Shown in pieces: positions 19,195 to 27,290 of a DNA stretch of 64,000 bases. The notes beneath the pieces are model-generated. The model worked only from the letters and a program-made list of their open reading frames with translations, was not told where the DNA came from and searched no databases. The stretch spans positions 1,984,001 to 2,048,000 of the forward strand of contig OZ253455.1 in the NCBI GenBank assembly GCA_965261195.1. Reading direction: 5' to 3'. The DNA is from Bin87 sp965261195. Lineage in GTDB: Bacteria; Chloroflexota; Dehalococcoidia; Lucifugimonadales; UBA3495. Within the stretch, counting starts at the first letter, position 1; each line of letters starts with the position of its first letter. The position numbers and the translations under genes are program-made.

Positions 19195-20037
19195 ATGAAC
19201 TCTAATAATAAACCAGTCGCCGTCGTGGTGGGGGCAACCTCCAAGTGGCAGTCCGATGGCCGCAATACCCAGCTGGCGCATGGCCGGGTGCTCGACGATA
19301 GCGACCTACCAGTAGGCGTGCGCTGGGGGGTCGGCGGCGCCATCGCCCAGAAGTTTGCAATGGAAGACTTTTACGTCGTCCTCACCACCCGCAGCACGCC
19401 CAATGCCATTCCCTTGCAGTCAGCAATCCAGGAACAGGGCGGCGAAAGCATGATCGTCGAGCTGGACCTGGTGTCGAGCGATTCCATTTCCGAGGCATTC
19501 GCCCAGGTTAGAGAAGAAGCCGGCGACCCGGATGTGTTGGTATACAACGCAGGTTATCTGGAGGGACGCGACCTTCCCCCAGAGATGGAACTCCTGGAAC
19601 ACATACCGGTGGAAATGTTCGACACCGCGCAGCACATCTCCAGCCGTGGGCCGTTCCTGGTCGCCAAAGAGGTGTTGCCCGCCATGCGAGAACGCGGCGC
19701 CGGCTCGTTCCTGATTTCCAACAACGCTTCGTCCTTGCGCGGGAAGAAGCGATACACCGGCCAGTCGCTGTACTATCCGCGGGTGATGATGCGAACGCTG
19801 GCGCAAGTGCTGACCGAGGAATATTCCGAGTTTGGCGTACACGTCGCCAACGTCGTGATTGACGGCACCATCGACTCTCCCGGAACCCGAGCCTTGCCGA
19901 GGGCTCAGCAAAACCCTGATGTAGTGATCAACCCGGTCAAAATAGCCGAAGCCTTCTACTATCTGCACACCCAGGACAAGTCCTGCTGGACCCACGAACT
20001 TCAGCTGACGCCATTCCCAACCAAACCAAGCTTCTAG
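19195..20037 (+). CDS. Atypical SDR-family protein lacking the canonical catalytic residues
   Basis: 280 residues with a Rossmann fold of the short-chain dehydrogenase type: AVVVGATSKW at the start, VVLTTRS after strand 2, ELDLVSSDS, and VLVYNAGYL, which matches the NNAG motif. The glycine-rich loop is split: GATSKW and GVGGAIAQKFA are separated by about 25 extra residues. At the catalytic step the family's Y-x3-K aligns with L-x3-R in SLYYPRVMMRTLAQ, so the usual proton relay is missing, although serines precede it. It may bind a nucleotide without classic dehydrogenase activity. AAGGAAGGGGA lies upstream of the ATG. Confidence 0.72.
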   Translation: MNSNNKPVAVVVGATSKWQSDGRNTQLAHGRVLDDSDLPVGVRWGVGGAIAQKFAMEDFYVVLTTRSTPNAIPLQSAIQEQGGESMIVELDLVSSDSISEAFAQVREEAGDPDVLVYNAGYLEGRDLPPEMELLEHIPVEMFDTAQHISSRGPFLVAKEVLPAMRERGAGSFLISNNASSLRGKKRYTGQSLYYPRVMMRTLAQVLTEEYSEFGVHVANVVIDGTIDSPGTRALPRAQQNPDVVINPVKIAEAFYYLHTQDKSCWTHELQLTPFPTKPSF

Positions 20038-20253
20038 GGACTTCAACATAGCGACGACGCCTGCCGAGAATCTTGCTGAATCTCCCGTCGTCGCTTGAGT
20101 GGCCATCCGAATGCCGATGCGTCCGCACCGACGGGCATAATCTGTGTGCAGTTCAGGAATCGGCTGGTATCACCCGGTAGATGCGACCCGTTGTCCTGAG
20201 CGCTTCGACGCTCCAGGGTTCTCCCACTCCGGCAACCAGCCATTCGAGGATGT

Positions 20254-21682
20254 AACTGTTCAGAGTTGGTGAGGTGGATTGGCCGATAGGGGTTCTGGGA
20301 GCCTTGCGCTGCCGGTGGTGGTTGTGTCATATAGTGGGTATGGATACGGAAATTGACCTCAATACTGCCGACCGGGATGTCCTGATTGCCATTATCGTCC
20401 GGCAACAGGCGATCATCGAGCGGTTGGAGAAACGGATTGGCCAATTCGAGGGGCCGGCCAAGCCCAGCGGCTCGGGTCGGATGCCCGGTCTGCAGCCCAA
20501 AGCCGAGCGGAAACCGGCTCAGCCCAAAGGGCCACGCCAGCGCCGTCCCCACGGGTTCGCCCGCACCCGCATGACGCCCACCCAGCGAGTGGAGCACGCG
20601 TTGGAACAGTGCCCCGACTGCGGAACTCAGCTGGCCGGCGGCTGGACCCAGCGCACTCGGGAAGTCATTGACCTGCCCCAAGTTCCGGTGCAGGTTACCG
20701 AGCACGCTTACATCGCCCGCATCTGCCCGGGCTGCCGACGCCGCTGTGTGCCACCGGCGCAACTGGACGGCGTGGCGCTGGGGCGGCAGCGTCTGGGGAT
20801 CAATGTAATGAGCCTGATTGCCGCCCTGCGGGAGGAGGCCCGGCTGCCCTTCCGCACCATCCGGTGGTATCTGGGCGCCGTGCATGGGCTGCGCCTCAGC
20901 ACGGGCGCCATCGTGGACGCCACCCGAAAAGTGGCGGGCAAAGGGCAGCGCAAGCTGGCCGGCATACTGGAACGGATCCGAGGCAGTCCGGTGGTGCATG
21001 CCGACGAAACGGGTTGGCGGGAGAACGGCAACAACGGCTACGTCTGGACCTTCAGCACTCCCAGCCAGCGGTACTTCCTGCGACGGGGGCGGGGCAAGGT
21101 GGTGGTGGATGAAGTCCTGGGCGAGGAGTTCTCCGGCGTGCTGGTCAGCGATTTCTACGCCGCCTACCACCACTACGACGGTCCCAAACAACGCTGCTGG
21201 GCTCACCTGCTGCGGGACATCCACGACCGGCGCACTCTCTACCCTGATGACGCGCCACTGGCACAGTGGGCCGACGCCGTACACCGTCTCTATGTCCAGG
21301 CCAAGGCCTTCACGCACCCGTCGCTGCTGCGACGGCGGGCGACCCAACTGGCCCTGGAACGCCGCCTGATGGCCCTCTGCCAGCCGTTCCTCGACGACCC
21401 ATCGGCAACCCAGGCCAAGCTATGCCGACGCATTGAACGCCACGTCAAAGAGCTCTTCGTCTTCGTGGCTGAACCGGCAGCGCCGCCGGACAATAACGCC
21501 GCCGAGCGCAGCCTGCGCCCGGTAGTGGTCAGCCGGAAGATCAGTGGTGGCACGCGCTCAAACCAGGGCACTGCAACCAAGATGACGCTGGCCTCAATCT
21601 TCGGCACCTGGCGGGCCCAGGGCTTGAACCCCCTCACCGCCTGCCGACAATTACTCACTTCCCCTCAACCCTGAACAGTTAC
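20254..21682 (+). mobile_element. IS66-family insertion sequence, copy 1
   Basis: A 1429-bp element bounded by GTAACTGTTCAGAGTTGG on the left and the inverted end CCTGAACAGTTAC on the right. The GTAA terminus is typical of IS66. It carries only the transposase (tnpC-type) and no tnpA/tnpB, as in the short ISBst12-like subgroup. The 8-bp flanks (tcgaggat and tgaccggc) do not match, so no target duplication is preserved. Confidence 0.9.
20340..21674 (+). CDS. IS66-family transposase, copy 1
   Basis: 444 residues from MDTEIDLNTADRD at 20340. Domain order is typical: a leucine-zipper-like N-terminal helix (LIAIIVRQQAIIERLEKRI), a zinc-finger region with paired cysteines (QCPDCGTQL and ICPGCRRRC), the DDE core with VVHADETGW, LVSDFYAAY and NNAAERSLRP supplying the three acidic residues, and a C-terminal tail after SNQGTATKMTLASIFGTWRA. 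It appears intact. Copy 2 at 22980 differs at only a small number of residues, for example LLRRRAT here against GQQRRIA there. Confidence 0.93.
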   Translation: MDTEIDLNTADRDVLIAIIVRQQAIIERLEKRIGQFEGPAKPSGSGRMPGLQPKAERKPAQPKGPRQRRPHGFARTRMTPTQRVEHALEQCPDCGTQLAGGWTQRTREVIDLPQVPVQVTEHAYIARICPGCRRRCVPPAQLDGVALGRQRLGINVMSLIAALREEARLPFRTIRWYLGAVHGLRLSTGAIVDATRKVAGKGQRKLAGILERIRGSPVVHADETGWRENGNNGYVWTFSTPSQRYFLRRGRGKVVVDEVLGEEFSGVLVSDFYAAYHHYDGPKQRCWAHLLRDIHDRRTLYPDDAPLAQWADAVHRLYVQAKAFTHPSLLRRRATQLALERRLMALCQPFLDDPSATQAKLCRRIERHVKELFVFVAEPAAPPDNNAAERSLRPVVVSRKISGGTRSNQGTATKMTLASIFGTWRAQGLNPLTACRQLLTSPQP

Positions 21683-21792
21683 TGACCGGCGTGGGGCTGG
21701 GGGGTGAGGCAGGGTCTTTCGATTCTCCCACTCCGCTTGTGGGAGTGGGCTGGGGACGAAGGCCGTCCCCCAGCCATCCCCGCTGCATACGC

Positions 21793-21798
21793 TATAAT
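21793..21798 (+). promoter_or_regulatory. -10 box TATAAT upstream of the LLM monooxygenase gene
   Basis: gcTATAATgc lies 40 bp before the ATG at 21838. The same gcTATAATg context recurs upstream of the genes at 24693 and 27291, which suggests a common promoter form in this genome. No convincing -35 box is seen. Confidence 0.55.
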
Positions 21799-21837
21799 GC
21801 CTGCATCCCCATCCGTTTTTTCAGGAGCCCGGTAGTT

Positions 21838-22887
21838 ATGAAGTTTGGGCTGTTCATATTGCCTTCCTGGCCTGACCCGGACGCGTCCGAGCAGGGCCGC
21901 ATTTTCGGCGAGACCATCGAGCAAATCCAGTACGCCGAGGAGCTGGGTTTCGACTCCGTCTGGCTGGCCGAGCATCACTTTACGCGTTTCGGCATTGTGC
22001 CCCAGGCCCTGTCGTTCGCTCACTACGTCGCCGCCAAGACCAAAACCATTCGCATCGGCACCGGCGTCAGCGTGCTCACCTTCCACAACCCCATCTTCGT
22101 GGCCGAACAGACCGCGATGCTCGATGTGCTGTCGGGCGGCCGGCTGGACTTTGGCGTCGGTCGCGGGCAGGTGGTGTACGAGTACAACAACTTCGGCGTT
22201 GACTACGAGTCGCGCACCCAGCGGTTTGCCGAGATTGTGGACATCATCCTGGGATTGTGGTCGACGCCGGGCTTCACCTACCGCGGCCGCTACTACCAGG
22301 TGGAGGACATGACCATCACTCCCTCGCCGGTGCAGCGACCGCATCCGCCCCTGTACCTGGCGGTGTCCCGGACGCCGGCCAGTGTGGATGTGGCGGTGTC
22401 GCGCGACCTGCCGGTGCTGACCGGCGCCAACACCCCTGACGAAGACGTGCTGGGCATCCGCACGCTGTATCTCGACGCCTGCAGACAGGCCGGCAAGGAG
22501 CCGCCCGTTCACGATATGCCCTTCTTCCGCCTGGCCTACGTTGCCGAGGACGCCAAAACGGCGCGCGAAGATCCGCGGGAAGCCCTGTCCTGGGTGCGCG
22601 ACCTCAATGGCCTGCGCCGCACCCTCACCGGCGGCAGCGAGATTTACATGGACCTGGAGCACTGGCGTCAGACCCGCACGACGACGCCCCCAACTTACGA
22701 AGCAGACCTGCAAAGCACCGCCTACTTCGGTACGCCCGACGAGATGTGCGGCTGGCTGCGCGGCCTGCAGCAGCAGTATCAGATGGAATACTTCGGCCTG
22801 GACATGGCCTTCGGCGGCCTCCCTCACGAAAAGGTAATGCGCGCCATGAAACTCTTCGCCGCAGAAGTAATGCCGAAATTCCGGTAG
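21838..22887 (+). CDS. LLM-class (luciferase-like) flavin-dependent oxidoreductase
   Basis: 349 residues. The bacterial-luciferase TIM barrel is clear: MKFGLFILPSWPDPD, EELGFDSVWLAEHHF near residue 40, IRIGTGVSVL near 75, DVLSGGRLDFGVGRG near 102 and RYYQVEDMTITPSPVQRPHP near 160. Such enzymes use reduced flavin (FMN or F420) and O2 to oxidise varied organic substrates; which flavin is used here is not shown. The gene is enclosed by two inverted IS66 copies and could have moved as cargo. GGAGCCC precedes the ATG. Confidence 0.9.
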   Translation: MKFGLFILPSWPDPDASEQGRIFGETIEQIQYAEELGFDSVWLAEHHFTRFGIVPQALSFAHYVAAKTKTIRIGTGVSVLTFHNPIFVAEQTAMLDVLSGGRLDFGVGRGQVVYEYNNFGVDYESRTQRFAEIVDIILGLWSTPGFTYRGRYYQVEDMTITPSPVQRPHPPLYLAVSRTPASVDVAVSRDLPVLTGANTPDEDVLGIRTLYLDACRQAGKEPPVHDMPFFRLAYVAEDAKTAREDPREALSWVRDLNGLRRTLTGGSEIYMDLEHWRQTRTTTPPTYEADLQSTAYFGTPDEMCGWLRGLQQQYQMEYFGLDMAFGGLPHEKVMRAMKLFAAEVMPKFR

Positions 22888-22971
22888 GCTCACCGGTGTT
22901 GCAATCCCAGGGCTATCGCATACGGACGGTTTAACCACCGTCATTTGTATGTTGCGTATACCTCACAGATC

Positions 22972-24402
22972 GTAACTGTTCAGGGTTGAGGGGAAGTGAG
23001 TAATTGTCGGCAGGCGGTGAGGGGGTTCAAGCCCTGGGCCCGCCAGGTGCCGAAGATTGACGCCAGCGTCATCTTGGTTGCAGTGCCCTGGTTTGAGCGC
23101 GTGCCACCACTGATCTTCCGGCTGACCACTACCGGGCGCAGGCTGCGCTCGTCGGCGTTGTTGTCCGGCGGCGCTGCCGGTTCGGCCACGAAGACGAAGA
23201 GCTCTTTGAGGTGGCGTTCAATGCGTCGGCATAGCTTGGCCTGGGTTGCCGATGGGTCGTCGAGGAATGGCTGGCAGATGGCGAGCAGTCGTTGTTCCAG
23301 TGCCAGTTGGGCAATGCGCCGTTGCTGCCCCGACGGGTGCGTGAAAGCCTTGGCCTGGACATAGAGACTATGGACGGCGTCGGCCCACTGTGCCAGTGGC
23401 GCGTCATCAGGGTAGAGAGTGCGCCGGTCGTGGATGTCCCGCAGCAGATGAGCCCAGCAGCGTTGTTTGGGGCCGTCGTAGTGGTGGTAGGCGGCGTAGA
23501 AATCGCTGACCAGCACACCGGAGAACTCCTCGCCCAGGACTTCATCCACCACCACCTTGCCCCGACCCCGTCGCAGGAAGTACCGCTGGCTGGGAGTGCT
23601 GAAGGTCCACACGTAGCCGTTGTTGCCATTCTCCCGCCAACCCGTTTCGTCGGCATGCACCACCGGACTGCCTCGGATCCGTTCCAGTATGCCGGCCAGC
23701 TTGCGCTGCCCTTTGCCCGCCACTTTTCGGGTGGCGTCCACGATGGCGCCCGTGCTGAGGCGCAGCCCATGCACGGCGCCCAGATACCACCGGATGGTGC
23801 GGAAGGGCAGCCGGGCCTCTTCCCTAAGCCCAGCAATCAGGCTCATCACGTTGATCCCCAGACGCTGCCGCCCCAGCGCCACGCCGTCCAGTTGCGCCGG
23901 TGGCACACAGCGGCGTCGGCAGCCCGGGCAGGTGCGGGCGATGTAAGCGTGCTCGGTAATCTGCACCGGAACTTGGGGCAAGTCAATCACTTCCCGAGTG
24001 CGCTGGGTCCAGCCGCCGGCCAGCTGAGTTCCGCAGTCGGGGCACTGTTCCAACGCGTGCTCCACCCGCTGGGTCGGCGTCATGCGGGTACGGGCGAAGC
24101 CGTGGGGACGAGGCTTGCGAGGCCCTTTGGGCTGAGCCGGTTTCCGCTCGGCTTTGGGCTGCAGACCGGGCATCCGACCCGAGCCGCTTGGCTTGGCCGG
24201 CCCCTCCAATTGGCCAATCCGTTTCTCCAACCGCTCGATGATCGCCTGTTGCCGGACGATAATGGCAATCAGGACATCCCGGTCGGCAGTCTTGAGGTCA
24301 ATTTCCGTATCCATACCCACTATATGACACAACCACCACCGGCAGCGCAAGGCTCCCAGAACCCCTATCGGCCAATCCACCTCACCAACTCTGAACAGTT
24401 AC
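22972..24402 (-). mobile_element. IS66-family insertion sequence, copy 2 (inverted relative to copy 1)
   Basis: A 1431-bp element with ends GTAACTGTTCAGGGTTGAGG and CTCTGAACAGTTAC, nearly identical to copy 1 but in opposite orientation. Flanking octamers (cacagatc and ccaaaccc) do not match each other or the flanks of copy 1. With copy 1 it brackets 1.29 kb holding the LLM monooxygenase gene. Confidence 0.9.
22980..24314 (-). CDS. IS66-family transposase, copy 2
   Basis: 444 residues from MDTEIDLKTADRD. The zinc-finger cysteines (QCPDCGTQL, TCPGCRRRC) and the DDE blocks (VVHADETGW, LVSDFYAAY, NNADERSLRP) are all present. Copy 1 has NNAAERS where this copy has NNADERS. It appears intact and is the likely source of mobility for the MITE family described under findings. 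Confidence 0.93.
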   Translation of the reverse strand: MDTEIDLKTADRDVLIAIIVRQQAIIERLEKRIGQLEGPAKPSGSGRMPGLQPKAERKPAQPKGPRKPRPHGFARTRMTPTQRVEHALEQCPDCGTQLAGGWTQRTREVIDLPQVPVQITEHAYIARTCPGCRRRCVPPAQLDGVALGRQRLGINVMSLIAGLREEARLPFRTIRWYLGAVHGLRLSTGAIVDATRKVAGKGQRKLAGILERIRGSPVVHADETGWRENGNNGYVWTFSTPSQRYFLRRGRGKVVVDEVLGEEFSGVLVSDFYAAYHHYDGPKQRCWAHLLRDIHDRRTLYPDDAPLAQWADAVHSLYVQAKAFTHPSGQQRRIAQLALEQRLLAICQPFLDDPSATQAKLCRRIERHLKELFVFVAEPAAPPDNNADERSLRPVVVSRKISGGTRSNQGTATKMTLASIFGTWRAQGLNPLTACRQLLTSPQP

Positions 24403-24692
24403 CCAAACCCGTCATTCCAGCCCGAACCGTCATTCCTGTGCAGACAGAACTCCCCCTCTCCCTTGATGGGAGAGGGCTGGGTTGAGGGTAACCCCCCCGC
24501 TCATCTTGAGCCTGTCGAAGGCCCCCTCACCCTAACCCTCTCCCACCAGGGGAGAGGGGATTAAGTCCGTCCCCCTATCACCCACCCCACTCTGTCTCGC
24601 CACCCCGTACTCAATGCGTGGGTTGGCAATCCCGTCGCCGTAGCAATCGCATCGGGTTATAATTGCGTCGCTTGCAAACAGGAGGCATCACA
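24403..24692. other. Intergenic repeat segment upstream of the MaoC gene
   Basis: 290 bp with a palindromic intergenic repeat of a type also seen near 27110 and 21720: ccctcaccctaaccctctcc facing ttgatgggagagggctgggt, and tgagcctgtcgaagg. A TATAAT box precedes the MaoC gene. No coding sequence. Confidence 0.5.
24658..24663 (+). promoter_or_regulatory. -10 box TATAAT upstream of the MaoC-like gene
   Basis: ggtTATAATtgc lies 29 bp before the ATG at 24693. The GGAGG ribosome binding site is 7-11 bp before the start. A -35 match is weak. Confidence 0.55.
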
Positions 24693-25697
24693 ATGACCCA
24701 ACTAAATGTTACCGAAACCGAACGACTCTGGACTTACGCTGCGGTGCGGAAGGGACAGTCGGGGGGCGCTACGGAAGTAACCATTTCCGACGCCGACATT
24801 GCGGAGTATGCGGCTTGTGCCCAAAACCCCGACCCGCGCTACCGGATGCCGGCCGCCGGCGCTTCCCCCGCGCCGCTGCTGGCGATGCCCACCATGGCCC
24901 TGACCTATGCGCCGCTGCTGCGCGACGAGATCGCCGAGGCCAACGGGTTGGTGGCTCAGGAACGCTCTGCCACCGCCCGGCGCCAGACGCCCTTCGCCAA
25001 GTGCGAAATGCGGTGGTATCGACCGGTATTCGCCGGTGAGCGGATAACCGGCAATCGTCGGGTGCTCGAGAAGTACGAACGCCGTGGCAGCAAGTTTGTT
25101 ACCTTCCGGGTGTCGGCCTTTGGCGAGTCGGGCGCCGTGGTCGCCAGCTACGACTACACCTGCATCTTCGAGTACGTCAGCGGACAACGCGCCGTCCCCG
25201 ACGATGCCGCCGAGGTCAACATCGTGCCCGATACCGGCGCCGTCCCCGACGAATCCCGGTTTCTGACCTGGGACGATGCCCGGGTGGGTACGGTATTGCC
25301 TCGAACGCTGGCGACCGGCGAAACAACCGAGAATATCCTGCGCAAGAACGCCCAGCGACTGGCCGGCCGGCCGAGCCCCAGCAACATTCACACCGACGAA
25401 GAGTTTGCCCGGCAGAACATTTTTGGAGGCGCGGTGAATGCGGGCCCCGCCACGATGTCCTACGTTGACCGTTTCCTGGGCCTGAATTTCCCGCCCGAAG
25501 CGCTTTACAACGGCGGCAGCCTGCTGATGCGCGCCATCACCCCCTTCCGGGCCGGCGACGTGGTGACCTTCTCCGGCGAGGTAACCGGCGCGGGCGCAAA
25601 TCTTTACGGCCAGCGCAAGGTGCAGTGCCGCATTCGCGGCGCCAACCAGCGTGATGAGCTGGTCTGCCTGTCCGATGCCACCCTGACGCTCCGCTAA
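24693..25697 (+). CDS. MaoC-like (double hotdog) dehydratase/hydratase
   Basis: 334 residues from the ATG at 24693, preceded by GGAGGC. Two hotdog domains are visible. The N-terminal half has KCEMRWYRPVFAGERI. The C-terminal half has NIHTDEEFARQNIFGGAVNAG, in which the Asp/His pair matches the MaoC/R-specific enoyl hydratase active loop (N-x-H-x-D-x3-A). These enzymes add or remove water on acyl thioesters or related substrates; the substrate here is unknown. The YbaK gene begins 7 bp after the stop and is likely co-transcribed. Confidence 0.82.
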   Translation: MTQLNVTETERLWTYAAVRKGQSGGATEVTISDADIAEYAACAQNPDPRYRMPAAGASPAPLLAMPTMALTYAPLLRDEIAEANGLVAQERSATARRQTPFAKCEMRWYRPVFAGERITGNRRVLEKYERRGSKFVTFRVSAFGESGAVVASYDYTCIFEYVSGQRAVPDDAAEVNIVPDTGAVPDESRFLTWDDARVGTVLPRTLATGETTENILRKNAQRLAGRPSPSNIHTDEEFARQNIFGGAVNAGPATMSYVDRFLGLNFPPEALYNGGSLLMRAITPFRAGDVVTFSGEVTGAGANLYGQRKVQCRIRGANQRDELVCLSDATLTLR

Positions 25698-25703
25698 CCG
25701 ACC

Positions 25704-26333
25704 ATGAACGCACCGCACGATAACGCACCGCACGATGCCGCACCGCACGATAACGCACCGCACGATGCCGCACCGCACGATAACGCACCGCACGATGCCG
25801 CACCGCACGATAACGCACCGCACGACAACGCAGCGCACGATGCCGAGGTTGAAGGCAAGGTACGGGCGGCGCTGGCGGATTTGTCCATCGTCGATTGGGA
25901 GTGGATTGCCATTGACCCACGGTTTGGCGACACTGCGGATTTCTGCGCCGAGTATGGTTACGACCTGCTCCACAGCGCCAACACCATAGTGGTGGCCAGC
26001 AAGCGGGGCACATCCCGATACTCCGCGTGCATCGTGCGCGCCAGCGACCGGCTGGACGTGAACCGCAGCGTCCGCCGGCTGATGGGCGTCTCGCGGGCCT
26101 CCTTTGCCTCCCCCGACGAAACGCGCGACCTCACCGGTATGCTCATTGGCGGCGTAACGGCCTTTGCCCTGCCCGACGATTTGCCCATCTACGCCGACCA
26201 GCGCCTCCTGGATATGGACTACATCATCCTGGGCGCGGGCAGCCGCTCCGCCAAGCTCAAAATGCCGCCGCAGGAATTGTCCAAGCTGCCGAACCTGGAG
26301 TTCATAGAGGGGTTGTCGCAGTCGGCGAACTGA
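25704..26333 (+). CDS. YbaK/EbsC-domain protein with repeat-expanded N-terminus
   Basis: 209 residues. From about residue 48 on it is a YbaK-type domain, which in other bacteria deacylates mischarged aminoacyl-tRNA: TIVVASKRGTSRYSACIV, then RRLMGVSRASFASPDETRD and TGMLIGGVTAFALP are characteristic. Residues 3-47 are APHDN/APHDA pentapeptides encoded by a 15-bp tandem array, rich in His and Asp. There is no good ribosome binding site; translation may be coupled to the MaoC gene 6 bp upstream. The 3' end overlaps a convergent unknown gene by 32 bases. The repeat tail has no known role. Confidence 0.8.
   Translation: MNAPHDNAPHDAAPHDNAPHDAAPHDNAPHDAAPHDNAPHDNAAHDAEVEGKVRAALADLSIVDWEWIAIDPRFGDTADFCAEYGYDLLHSANTIVVASKRGTSRYSACIVRASDRLDVNRSVRRLMGVSRASFASPDETRDLTGMLIGGVTAFALPDDLPIYADQRLLDMDYIILGAGSRSAKLKMPPQELSKLPNLEFIEGLSQSAN
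25711..25845 (+). repeat. 15-bp coding tandem repeat, nine copies
   Basis: caccgcacgataacg and caccgcacgatgccg alternate, making a 30-bp higher-order unit three and a half times, then two variant units (caccgcacgacaacg, cagcgcacgatgccg). The period keeps the reading frame and encodes APHDN-APHDA at the start of the YbaK-like protein. Confidence 0.95.
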
Positions 26334-26841
26334 TCCCGGCTACGCCGGTTCCGGCTGCAATGTTCACGGCTTCGTCCACGGTAAGCCCAGTTAAATCACG
26401 GCTCGTGTTGATAACAGTTAGGGAATCGGGCCGCGTGTGGGTCAAGTCCCAGGTACAAAGAGCCTGAATGGCAGCCTTGCGAATGCGAATCAGGGTGGTG
26501 AGGAGAGGAATGCGCCGCTGCCACTTCCTGAGACGCCGAAAGTTATAGTGCCAGCTATGTCTGCCCTGGGCTTGGGCCAACTCTTCAATTTCCCGTCGGA
26601 GGCGTTCCGACGTATCGTGAAGCAGGGGCCATAGATAGTAATCACCTGGGGAAAGCACGCCTTCCGGGGTAGTGGTGTAGATGGTTACGTCCGGGGCCAT
26701 TGCGTCGTGGTCAAAGGCCACGAGAAGAACGCTGGCGTGTCCGGCCAGGAAGTGTTGTGCGGTGTCCACGTCGTAGGTGTGGACGGAGTCCAGTACGGGT
26801 CGCCCGTCCTGGCTCCTGACGCCGCGATTGGACTCATTCAT
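26302..26841 (-). CDS. Hypothetical protein, unrecognised
   Basis: 179 residues from MNESNRGVRSQDG at 26841, with AGGGAG about 12 bases upstream; the frame continues further up but less plausibly. I do not recognise the family. Residues about 30-75 alternate hydrophobic and polar residues (ASVLLVAFDHDAMAPDVTIY), compatible with a beta-rich domain. A long helix follows (SERLRREIEELAQAQGRH), then a basic stretch (RRLRKWQRRIP). The C-terminus (DLTGLTVDEAVNIAAGTG) is helical. It overlaps the end of the YbaK gene convergently. Confidence 0.55.
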   Translation of the reverse strand: MNESNRGVRSQDGRPVLDSVHTYDVDTAQHFLAGHASVLLVAFDHDAMAPDVTIYTTTPEGVLSPGDYYLWPLLHDTSERLRREIEELAQAQGRHSWHYNFRRLRKWQRRIPLLTTLIRIRKAAIQALCTWDLTHTRPDSLTVINTSRDLTGLTVDEAVNIAAGTGVAGISSPTATTPL

Positions 26842-26899
26842 TTCGCTGGACTCCCTGACTATCATCAAGCATTGCCGAGGTGGGCGATTCCCCTTCACT

Positions 26900-26995
26900 T
26901 AGCGGTTCCGGGCGCTGCCGGTTCCCGACTTGGCTACTCCCGCATAACAGCGGGAGGATGGGATTTGAACCCACGTATCACTACCCGATTGCGCT
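26900..26995 (-). other. tRNA-like sequence with halves in permuted order
   Basis: On the minus strand a typical tRNA 3' part comes first: a possible class II variable arm (ATC GGGTAGT GAT), a T arm (GTGGG TTCAAAT CCCAT), then CTCCCGC. After only TGTTAT a typical 5' part follows: GCGGGAG TA, a D arm (GCC AAGTCGGGAACC GGC) with the conserved A14, G15 and G18G19. The two acceptor strands (GCGGGAG and CTCCCGC) pair perfectly. One extra C lies between T stem and acceptor, and no convincing anticodon loop is seen. It could be a permuted tRNA gene, or the abutting remains of two tandem tRNAs. Confidence 0.3.
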
Positions 26996-27230
26996 TCGCG
27001 AGGTTGGCCCACCCCGACGATACTTATTATACGACATACGACAATTAGCAACACCTGACTTTGGCTCACGCGTACCGACGTTGCTATTGCGAGCGTAGCG
27101 TGGCAATCTCGCCCACTCTCCCTTGATGGGAGAGGGTAGGGGTGAGGGTGAAAATACGCGCTGACCACCTTCCGCTCACGGTGAGCCTGTCGAAGGTCCC
27201 CCTCATCCTACATACCGGCCGCAAACCCGC

Positions 27231-27236
27231 TATAAT
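27231..27236 (+). promoter_or_regulatory. -10 box TATAAT upstream of the DUF3467-like pair
   Basis: ccgcTATAATggc lies 55 bp before the ATG at 27291, in the same gcTATAATg context as at 21793. Confidence 0.5.
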
Positions 27237-27290
27237 GGCAGCGATTTGTCGATACCCAATGCTTCGCCGGGTTGGCGGGCCGGAGGAATT

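Larger units (their letters stand above)
26842..27290. other. Intergenic region with tRNA-like sequence and intergenic repeat
   Basis: 449 bp without a coding gene. It contains the permuted tRNA-like segment (26885-27010), then an intergenic repeat of the ttgcgag...caatctcg / ttgatgggagaggg type (27080-27200), then a TATAAT box before the gene at 27291. Confidence 0.5.

Noticed and set aside
20043..21347. Minus-strand frame across IS66 copy 1 (and the mirror frame across copy 2)
   Set aside because: Antisense of the transposase, repeated in both IS copies only because the DNA is repeated.
20246..24410. Target duplication for a composite IS66 transposon
   Set aside because: Compared all four flanking octamers in both orientations; none match, so a recent single-event transposition cannot be claimed.
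26881..27048. Peptide-coding frames through the tRNA-like segment
   Set aside because: Translations of tRNA-like DNA give familiar spurious peptides (for example DTWVQIPSSRC); no start signals or relatives expected.
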